A stretch of 64,000 nt of DNA, taken from the NCBI GenBank assembly GCA_002083395.1, contig LWDH01000049.1:62001-126000 (forward strand), given 5' to 3'. A program made the translations under genes and the position numbers. The notes under the pieces are model-generated. The model had not been told where the DNA came from and ran no database searches. It saw only the letters and a list, made by a program, of their open reading frames with translations. Positions 54,789-64,000 of this stretch are shown here, piece after piece. This DNA is from Proteobacteria bacterium SG_bin4 (GTDB lineage Bacteria > Pseudomonadota > Gammaproteobacteria > Burkholderiales > Nitrosomonadaceae). The first letter of the stretch is position 1. The number at the start of each line of letters is the position of its first letter.

Positions 54789-56609
54789 TTATCTATTCGT
54801 TTGTGAATTAGCGTTTGCAAGAAAAATTGCCATCAGATGGCAGCCATATTTTTCAAGCTTGCGAGCACCAATTCCCGTGACCCGGCTTAACTCATCAATA
54901 TTTTTTGGACATAAGCGCACCAGTTCCAAAAGAGTTGCATCATGAAAGATTACATATGCTGGAACACCGTGTTCTCGCGCAGTTGCTGCACGCCAGTTAC
55001 GCAATTGATTCCAAAGATTACGCTCATCCACATCCAGAACATTTGCATCATTGCTTGAATGGCTTTCATTTAACTGATTTATTTTGGTCCGTTGATGCAA
55101 AAAAACCGAGCGTTGTCCTTTTAATATTTCGCGACTTGCCTCTGTCAATCGTAAAGCACCATACTCAGCACTATCGACTTTTAAAAAACCGAGCGCAATA
55201 ATCTGTCGAAAAATAGAACGCCAAGCACTGACCGATAGATCTTTACCAATGCCGAATGTACTCAGCTTGTCGTGATGCCACTCCATAACGCGATTTGTCA
55301 AGTTACCGCGCAGAACATCAATTAAATGCTTCACACCAAAATTTTGTCCTGTGCGATATACACATGACAATGCCTTTTGCACATCTATCGTCGCATCTAA
55401 AGTTTTCGGTGGGTTCAAGCAGATATCACAGTTACCACATGCCGACATGGCCACTGTTTCCCCAAAATAACTTAACATTTGCACACGGCGGCATGTCGTT
55501 GTCTCACACAATGAAAGCATCGCTTCCAATTTTCGAAGAGCTACCTGTTTATGCGAAGGGTTTGCTTCGGAATCTTCAATCAGTCGCTGTTGCTGAATGA
55601 CATCTCCCAATCCATAAATCATCCAAGCATTTGCAGTTAATCCGTCCCGCCCTGCACGGCCGGTTTCCTGATAATAACCTTCAATGCTCTTAGGCAGATC
55701 AAGATGAGCGACAAAACGCACATTTGGCTTATCTATTCCCATTCCAAAAGCAATCGTGGCCACCATAATAATGCCTTCTTCACGCAGAAACCTCTCTTGG
55801 CTTTTATTTCGTTCCTGCGTACTCATTCCGGCATGATATGCAACTACGGGAAGACCCTGCTTGGTTAGCCAAGCGGCTGTTTCCTCAACCCTCTTGCGCC
55901 ACAGACAATATACAATCCCAGCGTCACCAGGATGCTCTGTAAGAATAAAAGTCAATAGTTGTGAATAACGATTGGTTTTATCCACAATGTGATAACGAAT
56001 ATTAGGGCGATCAAAACTGGAAATAAATACTTTGGCCGCACCCAATCCCAACCGCTCAATGATGTCTTTACGAGTATCCTTATCCGCTGTAGCTGTTAAA
56101 GCAATGCGTGGAACTTCGGGAAAACATTCATGCAATATCGACAACTGCATATATTCCGGACGAAAATCATGTCCCCACTGGGAAACACAATGGGCTTCGT
56201 CAATTGCAAATAGTGCAATATCAATATTGGAAATTAAATCCATGAATCGAGCGCTTAACAAACGCTCAGGCGCTACGTATAGCAAGTCGTAGTCCCCAGC
56301 GATAAGCTTTTGCTCAATCGACGCAGCTTCCTGCCGGCTGAGTGAAGAATTCAAAAATGCGGCTCGCACACCAATCTCATGCAGAGCAGCGACTTGATTG
56401 CGCATCAAGGCTATTAATGGGGATATCACAATAGCGACACCATTGCGCATTAATGCTGGAATCTGATAACACAGCGACTTGCCGCCACCCGTCGGCATTA
56501 AAACCAAGCAATCACCGCCCTGAGCAAGGTGCGAAATGATTTCAGACTGCTGCCCGCGAAAAGCCGGAAAACCGAAAACCTCCTTAAGCAAATTAAGCGC
56601 TTGGGACAT
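54789..56609 (-). CDS. recQ: ATP-dependent DNA helicase RecQ
   Basis: A 606-residue 3'-5' helicase. Walker A is MPTGGGKSLCYQIPAL, motif II is FAIDEAHCVSQWGHDFRPEY, and motif VI contains QETGRAGRDG. The zinc-binding RQC part has CRRVQMLSYFGE and CGNCDIC. The C-terminal HRDC domain includes IDELSRVTGIGARKLEKYG. Length and order are standard. It acts in recombination and fork repair. It is divergent from glnA. Confidence 0.95.
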   Translation of the reverse strand: MSQALNLLKEVFGFPAFRGQQSEIISHLAQGGDCLVLMPTGGGKSLCYQIPALMRNGVAIVISPLIALMRNQVAALHEIGVRAAFLNSSLSRQEAASIEQKLIAGDYDLLYVAPERLLSARFMDLISNIDIALFAIDEAHCVSQWGHDFRPEYMQLSILHECFPEVPRIALTATADKDTRKDIIERLGLGAAKVFISSFDRPNIRYHIVDKTNRYSQLLTFILTEHPGDAGIVYCLWRKRVEETAAWLTKQGLPVVAYHAGMSTQERNKSQERFLREEGIIMVATIAFGMGIDKPNVRFVAHLDLPKSIEGYYQETGRAGRDGLTANAWMIYGLGDVIQQQRLIEDSEANPSHKQVALRKLEAMLSLCETTTCRRVQMLSYFGETVAMSACGNCDICLNPPKTLDATIDVQKALSCVYRTGQNFGVKHLIDVLRGNLTNRVMEWHHDKLSTFGIGKDLSVSAWRSIFRQIIALGFLKVDSAEYGALRLTEASREILKGQRSVFLHQRTKINQLNESHSSNDANVLDVDERNLWNQLRNWRAATAREHGVPAYVIFHDATLLELVRLCPKNIDELSRVTGIGARKLEKYGCHLMAIFLANANSQTNR

Positions 56610-56916
56610 ATTTAGGTGGCTTCAATAAATACGCAGATTTCACTTATAGAAGATATTTTTCTCTCTCCGTCTGGCAAAAATTCAAAGGCATAGGTTTGCT
56701 ATGAAAAATTTGCGTGAATTATATAAACGTAGAGACTTAACCAGCAATAGTACAGTAGAATGCACATCCGGGCATTTAAGAAATTGATTCCGATGAACCG
56801 ATTTACAAACGGAAGCCAGCAAGGTTCTAAATTACTCATGATGCTGTGCTGGTATAATTCCATCTAAATGTTTTTTAGTCATTAATTTTTTGTAACAGAA
56901 GCCTGGAGAAAATAAT
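56610..56916. other. Divergent intergenic region recQ/glnA
   Basis: 307 bases holding the promoters of recQ (minus) and glnA (plus). An ATG at 56701 opens a 28-codon frame that I do not support. I saw no clear NtrC-binding palindrome (GCAC-N6-TGGTGC type) or sigma54 box, so nitrogen control by NtrC is not evident from sequence. An extended -10 is listed separately. Confidence 0.4.
56850..56858 (+). promoter_or_regulatory. Extended -10 element of glnA
   Basis: TGGTATAAT: a perfect TATAAT with the TG extension, about 58 bases before the glnA ATG. The -35 region is poor, as is usual for extended -10 promoters. Confidence 0.5.
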
Positions 56917-58326
56917 ATGGTGGTAGCTGATGTTTTGAAAATGATTCAAGACAATGAAATCAAGTTTGTTGATTTACGATTTACCGACACTAATGGTAAA
57001 GAACATCACGTCACCATTCCCGCGCATACCTTTGATGCTGACAAATTTGAAGACGGCCATCCTTTTGATGGCTCTTCGATCGGTGGCTGGAAAAGTATTC
57101 AAGCCTCCGATATGTTGTTAATCCCTGATCCGGATACCGCCAATCTGGATCCTTTCATGGACGAACCAACCATACTGCTTACTTGCGATGTCGTTGAGCC
57201 TGCTGATGGAAAAGGTTATAACCGGGATCCCCGTTCGCTTGCAAAGCGCGCTGAAATTTATCTTAAATCGACTGGCATTGGTGACGTGGCGTACTTTGGC
57301 CCTGAACCCGAATTTTTCATATTTGATTCGGTACGCTGGCACACCGATATGGCTGGATGCTCTGTAAAAATCGAATCCGAAGAAGCTGCATGGAGTTCCG
57401 CACTCAAATACGAAAGTGGCAATATCGGCCATCGCCCAGCAATTAAAGGCGGCTATTTTCCTGTCCCTCCGGTCGATTCATTCCAGGATATCCGCTCGGC
57501 GATGTGCCTTACGTTGGAAGAAATGGGCGTCGGCGTCGAGGTACATCACCATGAAGTTGCCACTGCCGGACAATGTGAAATTGGTACACGCTTTAATAGC
57601 TTGGTCAAACGCGCCGACTGGAACCAGATTTTGAAATATGTGGTACACAATGTTGCACATTCCTATGGCAAAACTGCTACTTTCATGCCCAAACCGATCG
57701 TTGGAGATAACGGTTCCGGCATGCATGTACACCAGTCCATTTGGAAAGACGGTAAAAACTTGTTTTCCGGAAATGGTTATGCGGGTTTATCCGAAATCGC
57801 GCTGTATTATATCGGCGGTATTTTGAAACATGCCAAAGCATTAAATGCCATCTGCAATCCCAGCACCAATTCATACAAGCGCTTGGTGGCCGGTTTCGAA
57901 GCCCCTGTAAATTTGGCTTATTCGGCTAGTAATCGTTCAGCGGCGATTCGGATCCCTCACACGAGTAGCCCTAAAGGTCGACGTATTGAAGTCAGGTTTC
58001 CAGATCCGACAGCCAACCCATACTTAGCGTTTACCGCACTGATGATGGCAGGGCTTGATGGCATCCAAAATAAAATACACCCAGGCGATCCAATGGATAA
58101 AAATCTGTATGACCTACCGCCTGAAGAAGCCGCCAAAGTGCCTAATGCTTGCGCTTCATTGGATGAAGCATTGGAATGCCTTAATAAAGATCGTGATTTC
58201 CTGATCCGTGGCGGAGTGTTTTCCAATGACATGATTGATGCATATATTCAGCTTAAAATGGAAGAAGTTATTTTGTTACGAACCACAACGCATCCGGTAG
58301 AGTTTGATATGTATTACAGCCTTTAA
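56917..58326 (+). CDS. glnA: Glutamine synthetase, type I
   Basis: A 469-residue GSI-beta enzyme making glutamine from glutamate, ammonia and ATP. Visible blocks: VDLRFTDTNGKEHHVTIP, FDGSSIGGW, the metal-binding YFGPEPEFFIFD and VEVHHHEVATAGQCE, ATFMPKPIVGDNGSGMHVHQS, and RIEVRFPDPTANPYLAF. The adenylylation Tyr is in NLYDLPPEE (about residue 398), so activity can be switched by GlnE. A ribosome site TGGAG precedes the ATG. In an ammonia oxidiser this is the main assimilation step. Confidence 0.96.
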   Translation: MVVADVLKMIQDNEIKFVDLRFTDTNGKEHHVTIPAHTFDADKFEDGHPFDGSSIGGWKSIQASDMLLIPDPDTANLDPFMDEPTILLTCDVVEPADGKGYNRDPRSLAKRAEIYLKSTGIGDVAYFGPEPEFFIFDSVRWHTDMAGCSVKIESEEAAWSSALKYESGNIGHRPAIKGGYFPVPPVDSFQDIRSAMCLTLEEMGVGVEVHHHEVATAGQCEIGTRFNSLVKRADWNQILKYVVHNVAHSYGKTATFMPKPIVGDNGSGMHVHQSIWKDGKNLFSGNGYAGLSEIALYYIGGILKHAKALNAICNPSTNSYKRLVAGFEAPVNLAYSASNRSAAIRIPHTSSPKGRRIEVRFPDPTANPYLAFTALMMAGLDGIQNKIHPGDPMDKNLYDLPPEEAAKVPNACASLDEALECLNKDRDFLIRGGVFSNDMIDAYIQLKMEEVILLRTTTHPVEFDMYYSL

Positions 58327-58333
58327 TCCGATC

Positions 58334-58371
58334 TGGGGTTGAATCATTGAATATTTCTTCGATTTACCCCA
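58334..58371 (+). terminator. Hairpin after glnA, possible terminator
   Basis: TGGGGT pairs with ACCCCA and, past a bulge, AATC with GATT; the loop is ~15 bases and there is no T run. It lies 8 bases after the glnA stop and may end or protect the transcript. Confidence 0.3.
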
Positions 58372-58508
58372 CAATGAATGCACATTTCGTGAAAACCATT
58401 TACTGTAAAAAGGAGGGATATATAGTTCTTTTTTAACATTATACTGAAGAAATCATTGATAAACTGACACTATGGTTGCAATTGTTACTAACCTTCATCT
58501 AGCACAAT

Positions 58509-58949
58509 ATGAAAACCAGCACATTTATTTTTCTGATTTTTCTGCAAATTATCCTTTCAGCCAATGTCATTGCCGGATCAACCATTTATAAACATGTTGA
58601 TAAAGATGGCAATATCACTTTTACCAACCGTCCTATCCCAAATGCTGAAAAGATTTCGATTGCATCATATTCCAGAGATGGTATCAGTCAATCCAGATCG
58701 CAGACCTCCTCAAATTTACCAAAAATCAAAGATTCCACCCAGAATAACCGGGATACAATGCGCCGGAAAATCCTAGAGAAAGAATTAGTTACGGAGGAAA
58801 AACTTTTCGCGGATACACAAAGTTCTCTGGATCACATATCCATTGGGCCGGATATCAGCAATTCGGCAGAAAAAATTGTTCAGTTAAAAAATAAATTGTT
58901 TTTACATCAAAGGAATATTAGTGCTTTAAAAAAAGAACTTGGAAAATAG
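58509..58949 (+). CDS. DUF4124 domain protein
   Basis: 146 residues with a signal peptide (FIFLIFLQIILSANVIAG) and a DUF4124 domain just after it: STIYKHVDKDGNITFTNRP. The rest is a charged helical tail with heptad features. DUF4124 proteins are small periplasmic or envelope proteins of unknown function. A second copy follows 42 bases on. No cysteine in the mature part is prominent. Confidence 0.78.
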   Translation: MKTSTFIFLIFLQIILSANVIAGSTIYKHVDKDGNITFTNRPIPNAEKISIASYSRDGISQSRSQTSSNLPKIKDSTQNNRDTMRRKILEKELVTEEKLFADTQSSLDHISIGPDISNSAEKIVQLKNKLFLHQRNISALKKELGK

Positions 58950-58991
58950 CAGTAGCTGAACAGATTTGGCAACCACTAGCCCGGTGAATTT

Positions 58992-59447
58992 ATGAAAAGA
59001 AAGAGCTTGTTTTTTATCGTGCTAATTTCTCTTTCCTTCCCGCTTCCAGCCGGGATCTATAAACATGTCGATGAAAAAGGTAATGTTACCTATTCAAACA
59101 TTCCATCGAACAATGCAAAACAACTTAATTTACCTCCTATTGTCGTTGTCCCCCCTGTCAATTCCGGAGATGTTGAGGATCGAATCGCTAGACGTAGAGA
59201 ATCAATGAAACTGGAAGAACAGAAGGAAAAGCTACAAAGCAAAATTTCTGAAGAAGAAAAACGCCTCGGCGAAGTTAAAAATGAATATAAAGACGGCAAT
59301 CCGGACCGCTTGGGAAGCGAGCGCAATTATCAAAGATATTTGGACCGGGTAGAACGGTTACGCAGTGAAATAGACAACCGGGAAAACAATCTGAAGGTTC
59401 TAAAAAAAGAACTTAATGAGCTTTCGGAGAAAAAAAATACTCCTTAA
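58992..59447 (+). CDS. DUF4124 domain protein with coiled-coil tail
   Basis: 151 residues: signal peptide (LFFIVLISLSFPLPAG), the DUF4124 motif GIYKHVDEKGNVTYSN, then a long charged coiled coil (EEQKEKLQSKISEEEKRLGE ... LRSEIDNRENNLKVLKKELNEL). It resembles the previous gene in plan but not in the tail. The pair is probably co-transcribed. Function is unknown. Confidence 0.78.
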   Translation: MKRKSLFFIVLISLSFPLPAGIYKHVDEKGNVTYSNIPSNNAKQLNLPPIVVVPPVNSGDVEDRIARRRESMKLEEQKEKLQSKISEEEKRLGEVKNEYKDGNPDRLGSERNYQRYLDRVERLRSEIDNRENNLKVLKKELNELSEKKNTP

Positions 59448-59462
59448 TCCGGAAGCACCATA

Positions 59463-60227
59463 TCACGAAAGCTCGACCAATACTGGCGCATGATCGGAAG
59501 GACGTTCCAGTTTTCTCGTTGATTTATCAATAATACAAGCTGCACAGTCTCGTGCAAGATCGGTGCTTAATAGTATATGATCAATGCGCAATCCGCGATT
59601 TAACCGGAAAGCCATCATTCGATAATCCCACCAGGTAAACGATTTTTCCGGTTGATCAAAAAGCCGGAAACTATCGGACAACCCTAACTTTAGCAAATCC
59701 CCAAAGGCAGATCGCTCCGGTTGACTGCACAAAACTTTGCCTTCCCACAATTCCGGGTCGTGTACATCGCGATCTTCCGGCGCAATATTAAAATCTCCTA
59801 GCAGTGCTAGCTTTCGATAGACTTTGAGTTCCTGCTGCAACCAATGGGTTAAGGAAGGAAGCCATCTCATTTTATAATCATATTTGTCAGATCCGACACT
59901 CTCGCCATTGGGTACATACACTGAAACAATCCGTAAATCCCCGAACGTAGCAGCAATAACTCTTTTCTGCTCGTCAACAAAATCGGGCAAAGCCGATACT
60001 ACTTCAAGCCCCTTTTGCTTACTAAGAATCGCTACACCATTGTAGGTTTTCTGCCCGGCAAAAATGGATTCATAGCCAGCTTCCGCGATTTCTTTAACTG
60101 GAAAATTCTCATCGGTCAGCTTTGTTTCTTGTAAACATAACATATCCGGTTGATTTGTTTTTAACCAATCAATAACGTGCGGTAATCGCACCTTCAAAGA
60201 ATTAACATTCCAGGTAGCTAATTTCAT
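59463..60227 (-). CDS. xth: Exodeoxyribonuclease III
   Basis: A 254-residue AP-endonuclease/3'-exonuclease of the Xth family. Landmarks in order: ATWNVNSLKVRLPHV, MLCLQETKLTDENFP (metal-binding Glu), YVPNGE, LGDFNIAPEDRDVHDP, DYR and the terminal RPSDHAPVLVEL with the catalytic Asp-His. It acts in base-excision repair. It is convergent with the DUF4124 genes, only 15 bases from the second one's stop. Confidence 0.94.
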   Translation of the reverse strand: MKLATWNVNSLKVRLPHVIDWLKTNQPDMLCLQETKLTDENFPVKEIAEAGYESIFAGQKTYNGVAILSKQKGLEVVSALPDFVDEQKRVIAATFGDLRIVSVYVPNGESVGSDKYDYKMRWLPSLTHWLQQELKVYRKLALLGDFNIAPEDRDVHDPELWEGKVLCSQPERSAFGDLLKLGLSDSFRLFDQPEKSFTWWDYRMMAFRLNRGLRIDHILLSTDLARDCAACIIDKSTRKLERPSDHAPVLVELS

Positions 60228-60293
60228 AGGTAATAACGGTTCAATACGTTTTTATGAAGCGGCAGCTTATCGGCGCAGTTATCAATCATCCAA

Positions 60294-61982
60294 TCAATCT
60301 ATCCGCGTATGAACAGCAACTTGGGTAAATGGTATGATCCATTGCTGCTGATTACAAACTTCAACCGCATAACGCTGTAATGCACGCCGAATCGCAAAGT
60401 AGTCTTTCGCGGCCACACCTTCAAAAGTGGCAATTATTTTATAATCCAGGGAAGAGGTATTGGCTTTAGCGAAAAACACAGATAAATCCTTTAAAGCATG
60501 ACCATAAGTTTCTTGCAGCAATCCTGCACGGATCCCGCTTGCGAATTTATCCGGGATTTCTGTAGTGCATAAGCTTTGATGTTTATAATCGATACCGAAT
60601 TCGCTGACAACGATAAACCCATGCGAAAAATTCTTAGGATTTGCGGAAATAAAATCCGGAACGGTATAGGTTCTCGGCATCGTACCATCAGAAAGAGACA
60701 ATAAGATGTTCTCAAGCGTAATGCACTTTACCATCCCATACGTTCCATCTGAGAGCATGACAAAATCACCGATTTGACAGGGAAACCAAGGCTCATCGGG
60801 TGAATAAGGACGAGAAACATAGTTCGCCAATTCCGCCAGTGTTAAACGTAATTCCAGACCGGGCAATAAAGGATTCACCAATTTGGTGTAATAATTCAAA
60901 CTTTCGACCTGCATTGGAATACCATTGTATAGGATACATTCCCCTTCCCTGACGGATCCGGTATTTAGCAGAATTCTGAGCTCGTTCACATAACTGGGAA
61001 TAGAACTCTTCAGTAACCAAATAATACTCAGTAGTAACAACACCGTAATACCAATCAATACCTGATCATTCCTCACACTCAGCACATAAAATGCTGCCGC
61101 AACAGCCAAGGCTGCCATCAAGAAATGATAAAACAAAGTAATTACCCGTTGATAATAAGTCCTTTTCTGATCTTCATTTCTATTGCTCAACCAGCCCAAT
61201 AGTTTCAACAGCAGTAACATTGAAAAATACACCGTAATAAAGGCAACGAGCGCCATTAACAAAGTTGCACCTCGCCCCGTGGCAAATTGCTTAATATGCT
61301 CGGCGACAGAAACCTCCTTTGCAGACTGCGACTTAATCATTTCGTCATACTGCAAACGTGCGATCTCCAGCAGATGTCTGCTCTTATCAAGCTGCCCCCG
61401 CCATTTTCGATCAATGCGTTCAAATTCCATTAAAGCTTCTTTCTCGAAACCCTGTGTATTGACCTTTGAAATATGTTTAAGAACCTCTTCGATATCCGCA
61501 ATTTGTGAAGTATAAAAAGCAATTTTTTTGCTGAGATTATCCAGCTTGCGCTTATTCTCCGTTAATTGCCGTAGTTCACTTAATATCGGTTGCACAATTT
61601 CCAGCAAGTCCTTTTGCCAATCAAACTTCTCTTGTTCTTCAGTATCGTCTCTTTCCAGCTCCAGACCCGCCGTCAATATCATTTCAAACGATGACTCCTG
61701 TTCAACGATAGCCTTACTTAATTCATTCAATTCATTCTGAATTCTGTTTTTCTCCTGCTCGGTTCTAGCCTTCATTAACAACCGCAACTTAGCATCTACT
61801 TCTTTCTTTTGTTGTTTAATATTTCTAATAATGTCGTTCAATTTGACAATTGCCAGTTCCTTCTGATAGTCCCGGTCACTGGCTAAGACCGGAGTATCAC
61901 TCCTTGCAAACGTATCGGGAGCTAAAACAAACACTCCTATAAAAATGGAAAATATCATGAGAAAGAAATTTATTTTCAGCAT
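60294..61982 (-). CDS. MscS-like mechanosensitive channel-type membrane protein
   Basis: About 562 residues. There is a signal peptide (INFFLMIFSIFIGVFVLA), then a periplasmic coiled coil (about 30-215), three membrane spans (TLLMALVAFITVYFSMLLLL; LFYHFLMAALAVAAAFYVL; VLIGITVLLLLSIIWLL) and a C-terminal cytoplasmic part beginning DFVMLSDGTYGMVKCITL, which resembles the MscS beta domain. The pore-lining helix lacks the clear Gly/Ala repeat of MscS, so gating is not proven. ATG 61982 (MLKINFF) is taken as start; a longer frame begins at 61997. Confidence 0.68.
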   Translation of the reverse strand: MLKINFFLMIFSIFIGVFVLAPDTFARSDTPVLASDRDYQKELAIVKLNDIIRNIKQQKKEVDAKLRLLMKARTEQEKNRIQNELNELSKAIVEQESSFEMILTAGLELERDDTEEQEKFDWQKDLLEIVQPILSELRQLTENKRKLDNLSKKIAFYTSQIADIEEVLKHISKVNTQGFEKEALMEFERIDRKWRGQLDKSRHLLEIARLQYDEMIKSQSAKEVSVAEHIKQFATGRGATLLMALVAFITVYFSMLLLLKLLGWLSNRNEDQKRTYYQRVITLFYHFLMAALAVAAAFYVLSVRNDQVLIGITVLLLLSIIWLLKSSIPSYVNELRILLNTGSVREGECILYNGIPMQVESLNYYTKLVNPLLPGLELRLTLAELANYVSRPYSPDEPWFPCQIGDFVMLSDGTYGMVKCITLENILLSLSDGTMPRTYTVPDFISANPKNFSHGFIVVSEFGIDYKHQSLCTTEIPDKFASGIRAGLLQETYGHALKDLSVFFAKANTSSLDYKIIATFEGVAAKDYFAIRRALQRYAVEVCNQQQWIIPFTQVAVHTRID

Positions 61983-62043
61983 AGAGCATTGCACCATCTA
62001 TTGAAAACCAGCCAATAATTCAATTATTTCTTATAGCTGATGT

Positions 62044-63969
62044 TTAGTGACTTTCAAAGAATCGTTTGACTTCATCTAACTCACGAGTCCGCTTCATTGG
62101 CGGCAAGCTTTGCCATATTGACTTGCCGTAAGCCTTGGTTGTGAGACGGGGATCACAGATCATCAATACCCCGCGGTCGGTCTCATCTCGTATTAACCGG
62201 CCGGCTCCTTGTTTAAGGTTAATCACTGCACGGGGTAATTGGTATTCCAGAAAAGCATTGCGGCCCTCGCGATTAATTTTCTCAATGCGGGCAGACAGCA
62301 CCGGATCATCCGGCGGGGCAAAAGGCAGCTTATCGATGATAACCAACGATAAAGCTTCGCCGCGAACATCCACGCCTTCCCAAAACGACTGACTGCCAAT
62401 GAGCACTGCGTTCTTCAACTCTCGGAAACGCTCTAACATATAAGATCGCGAATCTTGCCCTTGCAACAGAATTGGGAAATCAAAATCAGCGCATGCCTGC
62501 AACAATTCATTCACTCGCAGCATCGCGCGTAAGCTTGTGCAAAGAAAAAAAGCACGGCCACGGCTTGCCCGTAGTACCGGCAGTGCGGCTTGCACGACCT
62601 GATCGGTATAGGATTTGTGTTGCGGTTCCGACAATCCGAGCGGCACATATAGCAATGCCTGCTCGGCAAAATTAAATGGACTCTCCCAATACGCGGTCTG
62701 AACATCGTTCAACCCCATTTCGTGATTGAAATGTGAAAAATCCTTTTTAACCGAGAGTGTCGCCGAAGTAAAAATCCAAGTCCGTAATGAGTTCATCATT
62801 TGCTTTTGAAAAATTTCGGCGATTGAAAGGGGTGTAGCGTGTAGTTGCATCGCCTGATGGTAGACTTCGATCCAGCGCACATACCCTGGCATGTCGATTT
62901 CATTATGCCAGCGCTCGATCAAATACAAATGGCTGGCTGCACGCTGCCGGCAATTTTCCAATCCTTCCGATCGCTCCGCCTGATCTTCAAGCAATCTAGC
63001 CAGTTGCGTCAGCTGTTTGAGCAAATGACCCAGTGCTTTATCGAAATCAGCATATCGCATCACCGTTGCAAATGATAACCGAATGTTATCCGCCGTGACT
63101 GTCAATCGTAAATCACGAACAGCTTTCTCCATTGTTGCGATCGCATCCGTTAGGGGTACAAAATCCGCTGCAGTTTGAATCGCTTCAGTTTTGGCATCAC
63201 GCGCAAGATCCAGCAATTGTCCGGTGCTGATAGACTCACCAAAAAATAAACTGGCTGTTTCCGGCAATTGGTGCGCTTCGTCAAAAATAACCGTATTACA
63301 AGCCGGTAGCAACTCGGACAATCCTTCATCACGCAGCATCACGTCCGCAAAAAACAAGTGGTGGTTAACTACCACAACATCAGCAGCCAGTGCTTGTTTC
63401 CGCGCCTCCATAACAAAACACTTCTTGTAATCCGGGCATTCGGAACCGAGGCAACTATCGCGAGTCGATGTGACTTGCTGCCAGATTGCTGCGTTGTCCG
63501 GCACTGCGCCAAGCCCGCTTCGGTCGCCATCTTTACTGTTTCTTGCGTAACGCTCGATCAACTGCAGATATTGAATTTCGTCGCGATTAATAAAACTGAG
63601 CTGTGTATCCTGCAAACTTCTTTCCAGATGATACAGACAAATATAATTCGCACGCCCCTTCAACAAGGCAATCGTTATTGGAATTTTAAGCGCTGCTCGA
63701 ACGATTGGAATATCCCGACTAAATAATTGATCTTGTAGTGTTTTTGTTCCTGTAGAGATAATCACTTTGCCACCGCCAAGAAAAGCAGGAACCAGGTATG
63801 CAAATGTCTTCCCGGTCCCGGTACCTGCTTCCGCCACCAGAACCTGGTGGTTATGAATAGTCTCAGCAATAATTTGAGCCATTTCCAACTGCTGGGGACG
63901 CATGCGGAATCCGGAAATTTGACGAGCAAGCGCACCGTCCGCCGAGAAAATTGAATCGATGTCTACCAT
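62044..63969 (-). CDS. DinG-family ATP-dependent DNA helicase (YoaA-like)
   Basis: A 641-residue XPD/DinG superfamily 2 helicase. Walker A is EAGTGTGKTFAYLVPA, the DEAH box is FDEAHQLPETA, the Fe-S cysteines lie around CLGSECPDYKKCFVMEARK, and the C-terminal motifs include GSQSFWEGVDVRGEAL and KQGAGRLIRDETDRGV. The Fe-S pattern and length fit the DinG/YoaA branch. It unwinds DNA from 5' to 3'. The gene starts 31 bases before the window end. Confidence 0.9.
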   Translation of the reverse strand: MVDIDSIFSADGALARQISGFRMRPQQLEMAQIIAETIHNHQVLVAEAGTGTGKTFAYLVPAFLGGGKVIISTGTKTLQDQLFSRDIPIVRAALKIPITIALLKGRANYICLYHLERSLQDTQLSFINRDEIQYLQLIERYARNSKDGDRSGLGAVPDNAAIWQQVTSTRDSCLGSECPDYKKCFVMEARKQALAADVVVVNHHLFFADVMLRDEGLSELLPACNTVIFDEAHQLPETASLFFGESISTGQLLDLARDAKTEAIQTAADFVPLTDAIATMEKAVRDLRLTVTADNIRLSFATVMRYADFDKALGHLLKQLTQLARLLEDQAERSEGLENCRQRAASHLYLIERWHNEIDMPGYVRWIEVYHQAMQLHATPLSIAEIFQKQMMNSLRTWIFTSATLSVKKDFSHFNHEMGLNDVQTAYWESPFNFAEQALLYVPLGLSEPQHKSYTDQVVQAALPVLRASRGRAFFLCTSLRAMLRVNELLQACADFDFPILLQGQDSRSYMLERFRELKNAVLIGSQSFWEGVDVRGEALSLVIIDKLPFAPPDDPVLSARIEKINREGRNAFLEYQLPRAVINLKQGAGRLIRDETDRGVLMICDPRLTTKAYGKSIWQSLPPMKRTRELDEVKRFFESH

Positions 63970-64000
63970 GAAACTGGATTATCGGATGCTATTAAAATAA

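Noticed and set aside
1..64000. CRISPR arrays, tRNA or rRNA genes and complete insertion sequences
   Set aside because: No regularly spaced direct repeats, cloverleaf with CCA-type acceptor ends or rRNA blocks were noticed on reading, and the only transposase traces are the IS3 fragments at 21.5-21.9 kb.

Overview
The window looks like a chromosomal segment of a betaproteobacterium, most likely a Nitrosomonas-type ammonia oxidiser. This is inferred from the combined gene content: smc-zipA, zapA followed by 6S RNA, an EpsD-EpsE-EpsF-EpsG/exosortase B polysaccharide locus, a PEP-CTERM protein and HoxYH. No 16S rRNA or amo/hao gene is present to prove it. There are no tRNA or rRNA genes, no CRISPR array and no intact mobile element.

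Layout. 1-7.2 kb is housekeeping: the 3' end of smc, zipA, a double CDGSH Fe-S protein, a TIGR02449-like coiled-coil gene overlapping zapA, 6S RNA with its terminator, a HAD phosphatase, a redoxin, an EVE protein, a TauE/SafE exporter, two small hypotheticals and ppa. 7.6-16.5 kb is accessory: an LpqC-like esterase, a peptidoglycan amidase and a 36-residue membrane ORF in one minus-strand group; a frameshifted VCBS/FG-GAP surface protein; an LRV-like membrane protein; a CHASE-type hybrid histidine kinase; and a Tsx-like outer-membrane channel. 16.6-18.6 kb is hoxYH without the diaphorase genes. 19-21.3 kb has a PEP-CTERM protein followed by three tandem tail-collar (Mdp-like) paralogues and the wreck of an IS3-family element.

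22.1-53.8 kb is a large Wzx/Wzy exopolysaccharide locus, visibly richer in A+T than the flanks. The plus-strand arm carries asnB, a GT4, UDP-glucose dehydrogenase and a UDP-glucuronate 4-epimerase. A continuous minus-strand block of about 26 kb begins with epsD-epsE-epsF-epsG-xrtB-epsI. It continues with a Wzy/ligase-like protein, an F420-hydrogenase-beta-like protein, a pyruvyl transferase, a QueC-like PP-loop protein, Wzx, a stop-interrupted asnB, a heparinase II/III-like protein, algD, two methyltransferases, a GT4, a GT2, a jelly-roll lyase-like protein and manC. ManC plus AlgD would make GDP-mannuronate, and Ugd plus the epimerase would make UDP-glucuronate and UDP-galacturonate. The product is therefore probably a uronate-rich, possibly amidated and pyruvylated polymer. 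A priming glycosyltransferase is not in the window.

54.4-64 kb returns to housekeeping: a small lipoprotein, recQ, glnA, two DUF4124 proteins, xth, an MscS-like channel and a DinG-type helicase.

Three features stand out as candidates for something unusual. The first is the PP-loop / pyruvyl-transferase / F420-beta trio inside the polymer operon. The second is the EpsG ATPase, which has lost its Walker A lysine and a Walker A' aspartate. The third is the tiny membrane ORF + amidase + esterase group, which resembles a lysis cassette but has no phage around it.
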